From assembly GCA_038087015.1 (NCBI GenBank), contig JASBNA010000002.1, positions 2,170,001-2,234,000 of the forward strand: a stretch of DNA of 64,000 nt, in the 5' to 3' direction. Every line of letters begins with the position of its first letter. The first letter of the stretch is position 1. Both the position numbers and the translations under genes were made by a program. The DNA comes from Cerrena zonata (Eukaryota; Basidiomycota; Agaricomycetes; Polyporales; Cerrenaceae). Below the pieces are notes generated by a model that saw only the letters and a list, made by a program, of their open reading frames with translations, had not been told where the DNA came from and searched no databases. Below are positions 1 through 12,021 of this stretch, piece after piece.

Positions 1-707
1 ACTATGGGCAGAGCCCAGTCGGTCTGTTGGCAGGCCGCACATTGTGGGGAATGGGGAAGGAGAGAGGGGTGTCCATGAAGAGAGTAGAGGCAAAACCCAA
101 GACAGTGGACGGAGAAGGAACGACACTCTGGTACAGTGGAACAGCGATTTGGGTCAGAGTCTCCCTCCATACTAGGCAGTTTTCCGTTCATCCGCGTACT
201 CCGACCTCGCCCGCTGCGTTCTGCATCTATTCCTTAGTCCCAGTTGAGAAAATGAAATACCATATTATAAAATGCAAGACAGAGGTGTGCTGTACAATGA
301 CTTCATATATGTCTCGGAATGAGTTTGCTATTATCCTTTCCTACCAACAATCCACAACATCGGTATGCCAAGAATAAACCAACGGAACAGAGGCGCCCGT
401 CATAGTCGAAAACGCTCAGTACAGCTGCCCTCATCATGCCCTTAGGAATGTAACCTGGCTCTTGATCCGGAAGCTTCATACGTGCTATGGCCACGAACAT
501 TTCCTAGCAGCCCAGAACCATGGATATGACGTTGCGTAACTACAGCCCAGCAATAGGTAATCATTCTGTTAAAACGGTGAATGCTTCACTACTCTGTTAG
601 ATATCGCCACACATTCGAACAAATACAATTATTAAAACACGATTCCTCTATAAAGTCCTCGAAATCAAGATCCTACTGATTTTGTCCCCTGACAGCGTTG
701 CCTGTCA
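1..707. other. Intergenic / window edge, no gene seen
   Basis: Short open frames occur on both strands here, the longest about 116 codons. None shows a recognisable domain, a sensible exon chain or a low-complexity pattern typical of a real protein. The stretch is probably the 3' flank of the zinc-ribbon gene that begins at 708, plus part of a gene lying outside the window. Confidence 0.5.
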
Positions 708-1643
708 TCATGCCTTCGAGTTGTGTAGAAGGTTTCCTCCTTGGATTGGCGAGACATGAAAACGGCTCTTTCGTCGTCTTGAGAGGTGCGAGACTAGATG
801 AGTTCTGCCAACCTTCCATGCATGCTTCATTACGGAGATAGTCGTGGCAAGAGAACAAGCAAGGAAATTGTGAGCCGAAGAGTTGTCGCTGTCATATTCC
901 TCCGTATGGCTAGGTCCGGCATCTTTTACAACCTTATCACCGCCAGGCAAAAAATGAAGGAAGCGACGCCATCTTGCTATAGACAAAGGCTCTTCAGGTG
1001 TCACTTGAAAGCCGAGGCCAACCGTCTCTAAATTGCCTCCAGGAACGCCGAGAAACTCGTGCAGTGCTCTATTACGTGCAGTACTTTCTCCAGGTCTAAT
1101 GTATGGCTCTGTTAAGTGTTGTCGTCTGCCTCCATCGTTTGCACGATACCAGATTTTGCAAGCTAGCCATTGGTTATCACATTCAGAACACTGTTCTCCC
1201 GTTTCAAAAGCAGTAAGACCACAGCCTTCGCATTTGGGAAGACTCGGAACGGGAAAGGGACGGGACATAGGTGTAAGCGGCGAAGAAGTTGACATAGAAG
1301 ACGCAGAGACGAATCTTGAGACCGAAATGGGAGTCCGTGGCACAAATACCGGAGATGAGGGTTCGTTTGGGGTCGGACAGGTCAAGACTACAGACGGTAG
1401 AGATAGTGCACGTGAGCGAGAGGGTTCCGAGAGAGTCGCGAAGGTTCGTATTGGGGGGCGCTGTACATTTGGGATGTCGTCTGAGATCCTCAGTTGTGGA
1501 ATATCCTCGGAATCTACAAGGTCGAAGTATTTTGGCGATAGAGTGTCAAGTTGAGAACCGAGAAGACCGCTCATCTGAAGAGAGCTTTCCGAAGCTAACG
1601 CGGCAAAGGGCATTGAGGATGCGTGACCTATCATATGTTCCAC
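708..1643 (-). CDS. Hypothetical protein with a CxxC-x10-CxxC zinc ribbon
   Basis: I do not recognise this gene. The open stretch codes for about 311 residues. The first 130 residues are Ser/Pro-rich and look disordered. Around residues 137-155 there are two CxxC knuckles ten residues apart (CEGC and CSEC), a spacing typical of a small zinc ribbon. A folded-looking segment rich in Trp, Arg and Gly follows (LHEFLGVPGG, RWRRFLHFLPGG), then a basic tail. The upstream boundary is not an ATG: codon 1 is GTG, and the frame runs a little further upstream to an in-frame stop. The real start probably lies in an upstream exon between 1650 and 1900 that I could not fix. Low complexity plus one zinc site suggests a regulatory or scaffold protein, but no function can be assigned. 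Confidence 0.5.
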   Translation of the reverse strand: MEHMIGHASSMPFAALASESSLQMSGLLGSQLDTLSPKYFDLVDSEDIPQLRISDDIPNVQRPPIRTFATLSEPSRSRALSLPSVVLTCPTPNEPSSPVFVPRTPISVSRFVSASSMSTSSPLTPMSRPFPVPSLPKCEGCGLTAFETGEQCSECDNQWLACKIWYRANDGGRRQHLTEPYIRPGESTARNRALHEFLGVPGGNLETVGLGFQVTPEEPLSIARWRRFLHFLPGGDKVVKDAGPSHTEEYDSDNSSAHNFLACSLATTISVMKHAWKVGRTHLVSHLSRRRKSRFHVSPIQGGNLLHNSKA

Positions 1644-2637
1644 GTATCCATTTAGATCCCGGTGACGTGACGCACAGGAGAGAGGCTGTGATAAAGGCTG
1701 CAGTTACTATAATTGGATCACCATTTGGGAAGGAAACGGCATGACCACCCACTAAATCTTGGAACAACAGGGTTTGCCTGGCCGCTTCATCACATGGCGA
1801 TTCACGAACATATTGTTGGGTAGGGATGGTTACACGGACGCTGTACGTATGCACGGAACGATGCTGTAATACGTTACGCACACTGTGAGCCTGAAATCAA
1901 AGAGTTGCATTCAGCGTAACAGACCTTTACTCGCCGAAGAGATCTAGTAGTTTGGAAACATTCTGTTTGTCTATTCGAATCAAAACTCTGATTTAACGGA
2001 GAGTCTTCATTGACGACACCGAATGATACATGACTTGATAGAGGTGGAGTGGGGATTCGTAATGTAGTCTTGTCTCGCACTTCCGGGTATCGCGCGAGTT
2101 CACGGAGTGTCTACCTATAGTATAAGTTCGGTCATATGGCCCGAGTTCATGAATATGTACCGGATGAGGCTTGACGAGTGACAGCAGAAACCTGAGATTT
2201 CCACGTAGAGTTCGAAATCTACGAACGATGCTGTAAAACATCACAATGTCACGCGATCTACGAAACAGGTTAGACCAATAGATGCAAAAGTACGCGGTAC
2301 AGCACGTACTATAGTTGCACAATCGAAACAAGCCGAGATATAGATGTGGCTGTATGTCAAGGCAAGTAAAGGTATTTGGTTGAAGACAGACTGCCATCTG
2401 GCGTCACCCGTATTTCGTTATTTGTTACTATTTGGTTGTGGTTCGAGCTGCTAGTAGGTCTTTCCATCTCCGCCGCTAACTCAGGCTGATGAAGAAGGCC
2501 TCTCGCTTGATGCAGAAAAATTAGGTTTTCACATGTATTGAAGCCTCGACCTCCAAATGACATCTCCCTACTCATTTTCAAGCTGTTTGTAGACACCAAC
2601 TCTTCGCGTTCACTTTAGTGGGGGCGTTATAATCCTG
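1644..2637. other. Intergenic between zinc-ribbon gene and kinase
   Basis: The minus strand holds open frames of 68 to 134 codons, some of which could be 5' exons of the zinc-ribbon gene. I could not chain them with good splice sites, and they show no domain. The right-hand part should carry the kinase promoter. No clear TATA box or repeat is seen. Confidence 0.4.
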
Positions 2638-4139
2638 ATGGATAAGCATATCAACGAAATCTTCGACCCCGTATGTGATTAAATATTTGTTCACTATGTT
2701 TATGCTAAAGTGATCCTTACTCAAGGAAACATTTGGCACTGTAGCTGAAACCCCTTCAGCATACGTAACTCGCGCGTTTCTGCGCGATGATTATCAGCGA
2801 GTACGACCACTAGCTATCAAGAGTGGGTCGACATTACCTGAGTTCTCGAAAGAGCCTCACGACATCATCAAAGAATTGAAGATTCTTTCCAAGGTGTCTC
2901 ACCAAAATGTACGGTAAATGTTCTTTAACTTCTTCGACTCCCAGTGATTCACTTATCCAGATCGTCGAACTGCTAGGACACTCATTCGACTTGGGTACCA
3001 ATTCCCTTAACATGTGGATGCCATTCCTATCGCATTCCTTAGCGAATGTCTTGGACTCCCCCTTATTTTCACCCCACCCAAATCCCGCTTCTCAGCACCC
3101 TCCGGCGCCTTGTCAAGCAGCCGACTTTACAAATCTCGCCAAGTCCCTGATCTTCCAGCTCGTCGCAGGCATTTCCTATCTACACAGTTCAGTCTTAGGT
3201 ATTGCGCATAGGGATATCAAGCCCGGAAATGCATTGCTGACATGCGAGGGATGCCTGAAACTCATCGACTTTGGGGTCGCTTGGAATGAAGAGGTAACCG
3301 CATTGCCCGAAGTATTATGGCCTGAACCATCGGACCAGATGTACTTCGATGTCTGCACCGGGTATGCATCATCTGTATGACCTAAGTAGAGGTGCTGAAA
3401 CCATGACTTTTAGAGCCTACCGGCCGCCCGAACTTTTATTCGGCGCGACTTCATACGATCCATTTACCGTGGATACCTGGAGCCTGGGCGTAACCTGCGC
3501 CGAATTCTTCACGCCGATCGAGCTTTGTAGTCGATGGGACGAGGAAGAGGGCTCCTATAGAGATAACGATGAAGGAATCAAAGACACGAAGAGACCGTTC
3601 ATTCTTCCACGCTCTCTGGATCATACCCGTTCAGGCCTCTCCTGGTCGAGACATTCATTGTTCGACTCGAGTAGAGGGTCCATCGGCCTCGCCTGGAGTA
3701 TCTTCCAGATCAGAGGAACTCCGACAGATGAAGTATGGCCAGTAAGTATTTTTAACACCTCGTGATGGACATTCACTCAGATGCGCAGAATTTTACGGCA
3801 TTGCCAGATGCGCAAAAAATAACGTTCCAGTCGACTCCGGCCGTTGACCTCGTTGTTCTCCTTCCAAATCTTCCCACAGGTTGTCTGCTTACTTTCAATG
3901 GGTCTCATTTCCCATCCACGACAATGGTACCTTCACCTCTCGATCTTCTTCAGCGGTTTCTGGTATATCCTCCAGATCAGCGACTGAAAGCCGTTGACGC
4001 TCTGCGACACCCGTGGTTCCGTCAAGACGCCTTGATTTTGCCAGAGGGGTATTCCGTGGATTCTTCCCTTCACAACGCAGCACTTACGGTACAGAGGCAT
4101 GGACTCCCGAAACTTCTCGCCAAGTATTTCACTTCTTAA
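2638..4139 (+). CDS. Serine/threonine protein kinase, CDK/CAK-like
   Basis: This is a eukaryotic protein kinase, probably of the CDK/CDK-activating (Cak1/Csk1-like) branch. I read five exons: 2638-2670, 2726-2908, 2961-3361, 3414-3741 and 3789-4139. They contain a candidate VAIK-like lysine (PLAIKSG), the catalytic loop HRDIKPGN, the DFG magnesium motif (LIDFGVAW), an APE-region equivalent ([10 protein letters not shown]), the helix-F DxWSLG segment ([14 protein letters not shown]) and a C-terminal RHPWF motif. The glycine loop is degenerate (ETFGTVAE instead of GxGxxG), as in Cak1-type kinases. A probable insert rich in Arg/Ser lies between the helix-F segment and the GTPTDEVWP motif. The ATG at 2638 is chosen because it opens a short exon ending in a good GT donor at 2671. 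The activation segment between DFG and the APE region has no obvious TxY. The gene converges on SMC4, with 3' ends 89 bases apart. Family is sure; subfamily is inference. Confidence 0.85.
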
Positions 4140-4228
4140 CCATTACCCATAATACAGTATCATCCAAGTAGATTACAACACAAGATAGTCTAGGCTAGGA
4201 ACGGTACAATGCTGATACAGATGATTTG

Positions 4229-7200
4229 TTATGCGGAGTTGACGGGTGCAGCATGCAATGCTCGGTTGTCGATAGAGATACCTTTGGGAGAGACTGTTGA
4301 GTAGAGACACAAAGGGGCAAACGGTCAACTCACTTCGGGTTGCATTCGAGGTCTTGTAAATACCAATAAGACGGTGACTCAATTCGAACATGTCATTTCT
4401 TACCAGCAAAATAAGTAACCTGTCTGATAACGCTAAACTGCAAACATACCTTAGAGAAATGATAATGAATTGTGCGTTCTTGGTTCGATCCTTAATATAG
4501 TTGGCAACAATGGAGACGTTACGGAAGTCCAGTGCGGCATCAATTTCGTCCATGAAATAAAGAGGAGTTGGCTGCCAAAGGAGAATTAATTTTTATCATT
4601 TATAGAAGAAAATGATTTAGAAATACCTTGTATACGTGAAGAGCAAAAACCAAAGCAAGCGAGCTGAGTGTCTGTACCACGTAATTCAGTATACATTTGC
4701 TTCGACGATTGTAGTACACACCTTCTCTCCACCAGACAAGTTAGAGATATTTCGCCAACTCTTCTTCGGGGGCATGACACTAAAGATGATTCCTTCGGAG
4801 AACGGATCCATGCTATCCACGAGTTCGAGCTCAGCATTACCTCCCAAGGTGATCATCTATTTACGCCATGAAAATTAAATATTGTGCTGACGGATAAAAA
4901 TGACAAACGTACCTGATACATCTCCTTAAGTTTCAAGGAAATGGTATGGAAGCCATCCAAGAACTCGTTGAGCCGACGCTTCATGAGCTCATCCTGTTGT
5001 TGCTTCTGAGCATCACGTTCTTGAGTGACCTTATCCAGGTCCTCCGCTCGTCGCAAAAACTCCTCTTCGCGCTTCTTGTAGTCTTTCAAGACTGCCATGT
5101 TTGGTCTGCCATTCTTGAGTTTTTCTAGGGAACGTACGCAAATAAGAATAATGCATCAAGGTATAATATACCAAGCCTACCATCCAGCAGTTGCTCATCG
5201 GCAACGAGCTCCCGTTTCTTGAAGACAGCCAACTCGTCGGCGGTGTACATGTGCAACTCATGGGATGAGGTACGTTTCTTACGACGTTCACCCTCAGGAG
5301 CCTCCTCGTTAGCACCTTCCTCTTTGGTCGCAGAGTCTTCTTCATCGTCATCGTCATCACTACAGAAATGGATGAGCCGAGCCCAATAACGCAGTTGGAG
5401 ATACTTACTCAATGTCTTCAAGTCTAAGGTTGTCATGTTCTCTTTGCCAGTGCTCAAGAGCCTTAGAATTCTCCGCTGCTTCCTTCTCGACATCGGCCAG
5501 TGCTTGCTTGAGCTCCATCTAAAAATATGGTATCAGACATCAAACACAATCCGAACAATAAACAAAATAACAAACCTCCTTCTGTCGGAAAGCTTGAATC
5601 TCTTCAGTCTTCTCATCCAACTGTGCTTTGAGATTCTCCAAGTCCTCCTTGGAATTCTCAGCAGCACTCTGAGCTGCCTCAACCTGAGCACGGATCTCAT
5701 TGACGTACGTCGCACATTCCTCGTATTGTTGGTTAAGATCCTCTAGTTCTCCTTGCAGCTCTTCAAGACTAGCCGTGTTATTCTTGATGGTGTTGGCCAA
5801 CTTGGCGGAGTCCTTCTCAGCTTTCGCTTTGGCAATCTCAGCTTTGGTGATTTCATCGTTTGCTAGGTCGATGTGCAGCTTGATACCGTCAACTTTGGAT
5901 TTTTGGCTAAGCATACGAGCACCTCCAACTTCCATGATCTTCTTCTCTAGCGCTTTGATGTCGTTCTCAATGGACTCTGTCCGTTGCTGTAACTTGTCAA
6001 GCTCCTTAGTGGAGGCAGCGATGTCCTTCTCAAGTGTGGTGATTCGAGCTACATCGCCTGCATCTGGTTTGATTTGACTCCTGTAGGGGAATATTAAGCA
6101 CGTCTCAAGAACCCGATTGAAATTTAGGCTTACTTCAAATCACGAACTCGCTTTTCTGCTTCCGCAATACGTTTCGCGCCAGTCCGCAGATCCAAGTTGA
6201 CCTTTTCGATGGTAATGTCAATTTGAGGACCGGACTTATTGAGGGCGTCCAATTCCGCTTCAACTTCGCGAAGACTATGCTGGGCCTCCTCTAGCTGTCT
6301 AGTAGGCTTGTTCGCTGTCCTTCTCGTATTGGCGTAGGACATCCGGAGAAACAGCATCGGCCTGAAGCTTAGAGCTCATGAGACCCCTCGAGACGTGGTT
6401 TCCACCACCAGACATCGCACCAGATGCTTCGATGAGTTGACCAGCCAGAGTGACTACACGCCATCTGCGAGCACCGTAAGCAATACGATTAGCCTGATCC
6501 AGATCTTGGCTACTAGAGTGTTGCCGACAGCCTTGTAGAAAGCAGGAGCGAAACGGGGGATCTTTGGGCTTTATAAGGTCGAAAAGACGAGGGACGTTCT
6601 CGGGTGTCTGGATACGATCCATGCCACGAGGGGAAAGCTTCTCCAGAACAAGGAACGAGGCACGGCCGACGTTCTGTTTACGAAGGTACTCGATACAGCT
6701 TTTGACCTTGCTCAACGGTGTCGACGACAAGGTTGTTCAAGCTGCCTCCAGCAGTAGACACCGCGACATCGTATTCATTTGGAATAGTACCCAAGCTACC
6801 AAGACGACCCTGTGTACTCCGTTGAGTAGATGTAGACAATGATAGGGAAATACACATACATGGAAGCCAGAGATACGACCAGTATTCTTCAGTTTGGTTA
6901 AAGTGTCAAGCACCTTATTCTGAGAGGTGCTGGCAGCCTGGGAAGCTTTAGCCTCATCAACTCGTTGGCGAGAAGATGATGCTTTACTGCGGAGTTCCTG
7001 GACATGTCCTTGCAGTTCCTGAAATTTGGTCAATAATAGCGCAAATTCCCTGTAGGGTGACAGTTACCTGGAATCGTCTCTCGGCAGTCTTGACTTCCTT
7101 GACTGTCTCGCCCTTTCTAGCCTGAAGTTCGTCTAGCTCGGTAGACTACATTTTGGAAGATTTTAGAGGGGTCCATTCTGACAGTTAGTTATTATGCATA

Positions 7201-9827
7201 CCTTGCTCTCGTGGTCGGTTTGAAGTCGTTCGAGATCTCCCTTGGCAGTCTCGAAGGTCTTCTTGACTTGCTCTGCCTTCTGCGCGAGCATGTCGCGTTC
7301 ACTAGTAGCGACATCGATCTCCGCCTGCTTAGCATTGATCTTAGCAGTCCAGGGCTGGAGTTCTTTCTGCTTGACTTCAATCTGATCATGGAAGACCTGA
7401 GTTTTGTCTGCACGCAACGTTAAGAGGTACTATTCGGGTTTCAGATCGAGAACGATAATAGCCTACCTTTCAGACTATCACGAATCTCTTCGAGAACTTT
7501 CTCCTCCTTGGCAAGATCTGCTTCAAGAGCGTCGGCTTTGCTCTTGCCCTTCTTGATCCTCGAACCATTGTCATCTATGGCGCGAAGGGCTTCAGCATGA
7601 GCGTGCTCGTCTTCTTGGAGGGACTTCTTCAGCTTCTTTGTCTTGGTATTGGCATGTTTTCGACGTTCCTCCAGACTGACCTGTTTCTTCTCATGCGCGG
7701 TGAGGTCTTTCATTGCTTCTGTGGCTGCAACTTTGACTTCCTATATGAAACATAAATAATCAATGAATGTTATAGGTGGTATTATAACTGGGACGTACCT
7801 CATACGTCGCACTGCGCTCCTTGAAATGCTTCTCTAAGGCTTCTAGATGATCGATGTCTTCTTGATTATGCTCCGTTTCTTCAGCTAGCTCTTTTTCGAT
7901 GTCTTTCTGTGAGGTATTCAGCATGTCATTCTATTAGACGGATCAGTAGTAGGCTCACTATCTGCTCAGTGAACTTCTCTTCGCCAAGAAGACACCTCCA
8001 AATATACCACTGCCACAATCGAGAAAGGGCACGAATATGCTCGTTCTGTAGTCGAAGATAGTCTTCGGCCTCTCGTTTCTGTTCCTCGAGAGCATTGCGT
8101 TCGCGTTCCACGATCTTGAGCCTGTTGAGCTTCTCAACACGCTCCTCGTTGAGACGTTCGACTTCATGCATTGCTTGCTCGATGGGTTCCTTGTAGTTTG
8201 AGGTACCGATAATATCCTCGAGATATTCAAGGAGACCATCTTCGTGCTCCGACGGGGCCTTAGGTTTCATCTGAGCAATTGACTCGACTTCGCCCTTTAA
8301 GTATAAGTATTGTTAGAAATTTACGCGACACCGGCTGGGCGCATACATACCTGCAGAATAAGGAAACGATTATGATCTAGATCGATACCTTTCCCTTTCA
8401 GAAGTTTTTGAACTTCACTGTATGTACTCGAACGCCCGTTTATCGTATAACGACTAGAGTTGTTCTTGTAAGCGGTACGTGCAACAACCAGGGTGGACCC
8501 GGGGATTGTACTAAAAGCGTCAGGACCATCCTACAATCAAAATTATGAATATTGTCAACGTGTACACAGTCACTGCCTACCTACCTCGTCGAGGATATCA
8601 CGGAAGTGGACTTCAACACTACACTCCGGAAGATCCGGGTGTCGAGCTGAATTGTGGATGAGTTCTGAGAGTTTGCCTTGTCTCATTTTCGATGCTCGGT
8701 AACCGAAAACGAAAAGTAAAGCATCAATGGTATTTGACTTTCCAGAACCATTGGGACCAACAATAGCAGAGAATGACTAGACAGAATATGGATTACATTA
8801 CCGTTCACGTTTCGAGATGACAGAAATTACTTACCTTGTGGAAAGGACCGATCTCCTGTCTACCAGCGTAACTCTTGAAATTGATCAAAGCCATTTTGTG
8901 GATGACCAGTCGAGGTTTCGGACCTTGTGGTTCCTCTGGGATGACGGGTTGTTGTGTGGCTTTCGGAGGTGGAGGTCTGATATCGTCTAAGAGTGAATGT
9001 TCTTCCTCATAGGGTTCCTCCTCTGGTGTAGGCTCGGGCTCCATAGGTTTGCCACTCCCTGAAGGGGTCGCTGTGCCCTCCTTCTCTTCATCCTCGGAGG
9101 GCTGGAGTTCAGGTTCTACGGAAGGTTCGGGGAGAGTTTCTTCTATTGGCTCAGGTTTCGGTATAGCGGACGATCTGCCTCCTCTCCTCGAAGGTAGTTG
9201 TGAAGCGGGTGTCGAGGATTTACTAGCTACTTTGACCTTAGCACCACGAGGGGCACGTTTGGGTGGTGGAAGAGCCTCAGGTCCGGAGTCATCAGAAGCT
9301 TCAGGGATATGCGCTTCATCTTCAGAATCGGGAGCCTTTGCTGCCTTTGCTGAGACCTTCCGACTAGGACGAGCAGTAGCAGCAGGTGCCTTAATGCGAG
9401 AATTTCTTCGTGGAGGTTTAACCTCTTCCTCGGACTCGGATTCTTCCTTCTTTATAGGTGCCTTTCGAGCAGGTGCTCTGCGTGATCGAGAAGGCTTAGG
9501 TACTTCATCTTCCTCAGGAGCAAAGTCATCATCATCTCCAATGGAAGGACGCGGTTTCTTCACGGGTGGAGGAGAGTCTTCTTCATCATGCTCTACATCG
9601 GATTCCGGAACATCATCAAGAGAAGGTCTGGCTTGAGCTCTTGACTTGGTGGAAGAGGAGGCAGCTCGTGAAGGTGGTTTTCTACTCCTCGAAGGTGGTT
9701 TCGTATTGACAGTATCAGCAAGCACCTCCTCAGAAAGTTGTCCGCGTTTTCTCTTAGCAGGAGCAGGTTTCTCGGAAGCAGGTGGTGGTTGCACTGAAGC
9801 CGAGCGAGTAGATCTTCTTGGAGGCAT
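4229..9827 (-). CDS. SMC4: SMC4, condensin core ATPase
   Basis: Structural maintenance of chromosomes 4 pairs with SMC2 in condensin and compacts mitotic chromosomes. Exon 1 (8835-9827) holds a long acidic/basic Pro-Ser-rich N-terminus followed by the SMC4 start of the ATPase head (LVIHKMALINFKSYAG). The next exon carries Walker A (GPNGSGKS) near 8740-8770. Long heptad coiled coils fill 6900-8280 and 4900-6300. The hinge, with GSLGTIPNEYDV and the SMC4-specific RRWRVVTLAGQLI and SGGGN motifs, lies near 6390-6830. The ABC signature LSGGEK is near 4730, and Walker B/D-loop (LYFMDEIDAALD) is near 4540. The last exon reads SPKGISIDNRAL after a 40-base intron and stops at 4229-4231; reading through that intron would give a false, longer tail. 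The hinge region contains four one-base frame breaks (about 6305, 6508, 6555-6559, 6700-6703), most likely sequence errors because conserved motifs continue on both sides. Identity is certain. Confidence 0.96.
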
Positions 9828-10125
9828 ATTTAGTTGTTCTTGAGGGACTCTATGGTCCCTGTAGGGAGCACAAAGGAGTTGGGGCGTGGAATGCGGTCAG
9901 TAGTAAGAGATCATAAGCATAAAGGTCGTCAACGCGTCCTTGCGATATGCATCACGTGAAGCGCGTCGCGTGGGATCGAGCTAGAGCTGTAAGAGGTAAG
10001 TACTTTGATACACAACTTTCAAGCCCACACATCGCGTCCGATAAATATTGCAGAGCCATATGTAATTATAATGGAAAGCGGTATGTTACTACGTGACTAC
10101 TGAAGACAGAAAACAAAAACATATA
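9828..10125 (-). promoter_or_regulatory. SMC4 upstream region
   Basis: This stretch lies between the SMC4 start codon and the 3' end of the siroheme synthase gene, both on the minus strand, so it must hold the SMC4 promoter. A GC-rich block with CACGTG- and GCGCG-like words lies around 9950-9975. I see no TATA box. Confidence 0.4.
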
Positions 10126-12021
10126 TCACAGTAAGTTCCACGCTTCATCAATTCCTTCACATATCTTCCATTTCGCCTCGCCCAACAACAAACGAAGTCT
10201 AGCCTCGTCACTCGAAGAGGCATCATCATCGAGTATGGTCATATCACCTTTTCCGAACAATGATATAATGGACCAACCAATAACAAGCATACCAGGTGGT
10301 CGTTGTTCTCCTACACTGTCCAGCGCTGCAACAATGTCCCTCAATGTCGAGTAGATTACCCGCTGGTCAGGCATGGAACCTCGTTCAATGAGGGCTATCG
10401 GCGTATTCGGTGGATATGCAGGTCCATTTCGTGCCGACACTGCATCTTCCGACTGCAAGGCAACCAACACCTGTGGTAGTCTCGCCACACCCATCAGCAT
10501 AACCAAAGTCCTACTCCGCTCGTAACCTGGGAGCTTGACTTCCTTGCCCCGACGACCCACGCCAGTGCATACGATGAAAGACTCTGCGGCACCTCGCTGT
10601 GTTACGGGTATCCCAGCAAAGATGGGACCAGCGAGAGCTGATGTCACTCCAGGTACGACAATAGGTTCAAATCCATGAGCCCGGAAGTACAAAACTTCTT
10701 CACCGGCTCGGCCATATACGGTCGGATCACCTTGCTTCAACTATTATGAAATCAGTGAATATGTATAGAAGGAAAAATGGGTGCTGAGACATACTCTAAC
10801 CACCGTAAGGCCGCGTCTGGCTGCTTCTACACCGGCTTCCATAAGCTCTTGTTGTGCACCGTCAGCATTACCGGGAAATTTGCGCGCTATACGGACTTCG
10901 ACATGCTTAGGAATCAATGCAAGGACAGCCGCGGGTACGAGTTTATCTGACAGGACAAGGTCGGCGTGTCGAGTGAGCGCGGAATGGGTGGCGATGGTAA
11001 GAAGGGATGGATGGCCAGGTCCTGAACCAACTAAGAATATTCTTCCTTTTGGTGGAGTGGAAGTGAGTGATAAGCCATGCAATGACACAGCGTGATCAGG
11101 ATTCGACGCTGTCCCGTTAGAGTCGACTGGCTGAGCAACCGGCAATCCTGCCTGACCATTCAGAACATCCGCGAGCTCTTGTTCTGACATGTCAGCCAAT
11201 CGCTGCAGTGACCAATATTCGCTGACTTGAGCGACCCATTTCATACGACGTGTTGCGTCCTCCTGGGGAGTTTCTTGTGCTGAGCGCTGAGGAACTGGTG
11301 CATTGGGAGTAGCTTCTGCACCGTCCTCTGAAATACTCGCCTCATTGGCACTCTCAAGCGAAGAATCAGCTCTCGCCAATTCCCTTAGCTTTCCGACCTT
11401 TGAGACGGCACGGCCGACATCCTTTGGTAGCTTTGAGATGATTTCTCGGCGAAGACGAGTGGCTAAACGACAGCCTTGACCGTTTGTGGTGATGCCGATT
11501 TGTAGCGGACTTGGGCTACCGGTATCGGGATCCTGAAACCTATGGGTAGAAGTGAAAGTGAAATCACAAAGGTCTGAAAGGTCGGTAATGTTTACGGGGA
11601 TGTTTCGACTTCTGCAGACTCGGGCTATCTTTTCTGCAGAAAGCTTATTGCGCTTCTGAGAGATTTCCGCACTGAGTAATGTGTCCGTAACACATACAAG
11701 TGAGACGTATGGGTTAGTTGAGAGGTATCCCTCTAGTAGTTCGGCGTCTTGTTCGGAGGACGAGGAAGACGAAGACGGCCCAGGAAGGGCATCCCAGTCG
11801 ATGACAGACAATTGGTGTTGCTGAGCCCTCCATTTCAACTCGTCGCATACACTCGCTTCGCCGCCCCTTGCTATAACGACGACACTGGAGTCAGCATCCA
11901 ATGCAGCGAAGGCACGAGATGCAGCCAATGAGTTTCCTCCAATTATAAGCACAATTCTTTTCTGAAAACGAAACGAGAGTATCAGGGAAGCACCTCCGTG
12001 GGGAGTAGGATATGAAGCCAT
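10126..12021 (-). CDS. Siroheme synthase, fused Met8-like and Met1-like domains
   Basis: This enzyme converts uroporphyrinogen III towards siroheme, the cofactor of sulfite and nitrite reductases. Exon 1 (10795-12021) starts with a Rossmann dehydrogenase/ferrochelatase half of Met8 type (VLIIGGNSLAASRAF, then PVNITDLSDLCDFTF at about residues 140-155). After a Ser/Glu-rich linker comes the uroporphyrinogen-III C-methyltransferase half, opening with the SAM-binding loop GRIFLVGSGPGHPSLLT. A 54-base intron (10741-10794) interrupts the conserved VVRLKQGDPTVYGR motif; exon 2 (10126-10740) continues it and adds PGVTSALAGP and GIPVTQRG. Budding yeast uses separate MET1 and MET8 genes, so this is a fusion with the domain order of bacterial CysG. 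The gene diverges from SRP14 with 232 bases between start codons. Frame is intact. Identity is firm; whether the Met8 half is active was not tested. Confidence 0.93.

Noticed and set aside
27..377. 116-codon open frame at the left edge
   Set aside because: No domain, no exon partners and ordinary composition; open by chance.
1993..2599. Minus-strand frames of 80-134 codons upstream of the zinc-ribbon gene
   Set aside because: No domain, and they could not be chained to the downstream gene with acceptable splice sites and phase.
3895..4083. Minus-strand frame opposite the kinase C-terminus
   Set aside because: Antisense shadow of the kinase exon.
9049..9636. 195-codon plus-strand frame
   Set aside because: Shadow of the low-complexity SMC4 N-terminus on the other strand (Ser/Gly/Glu-rich).
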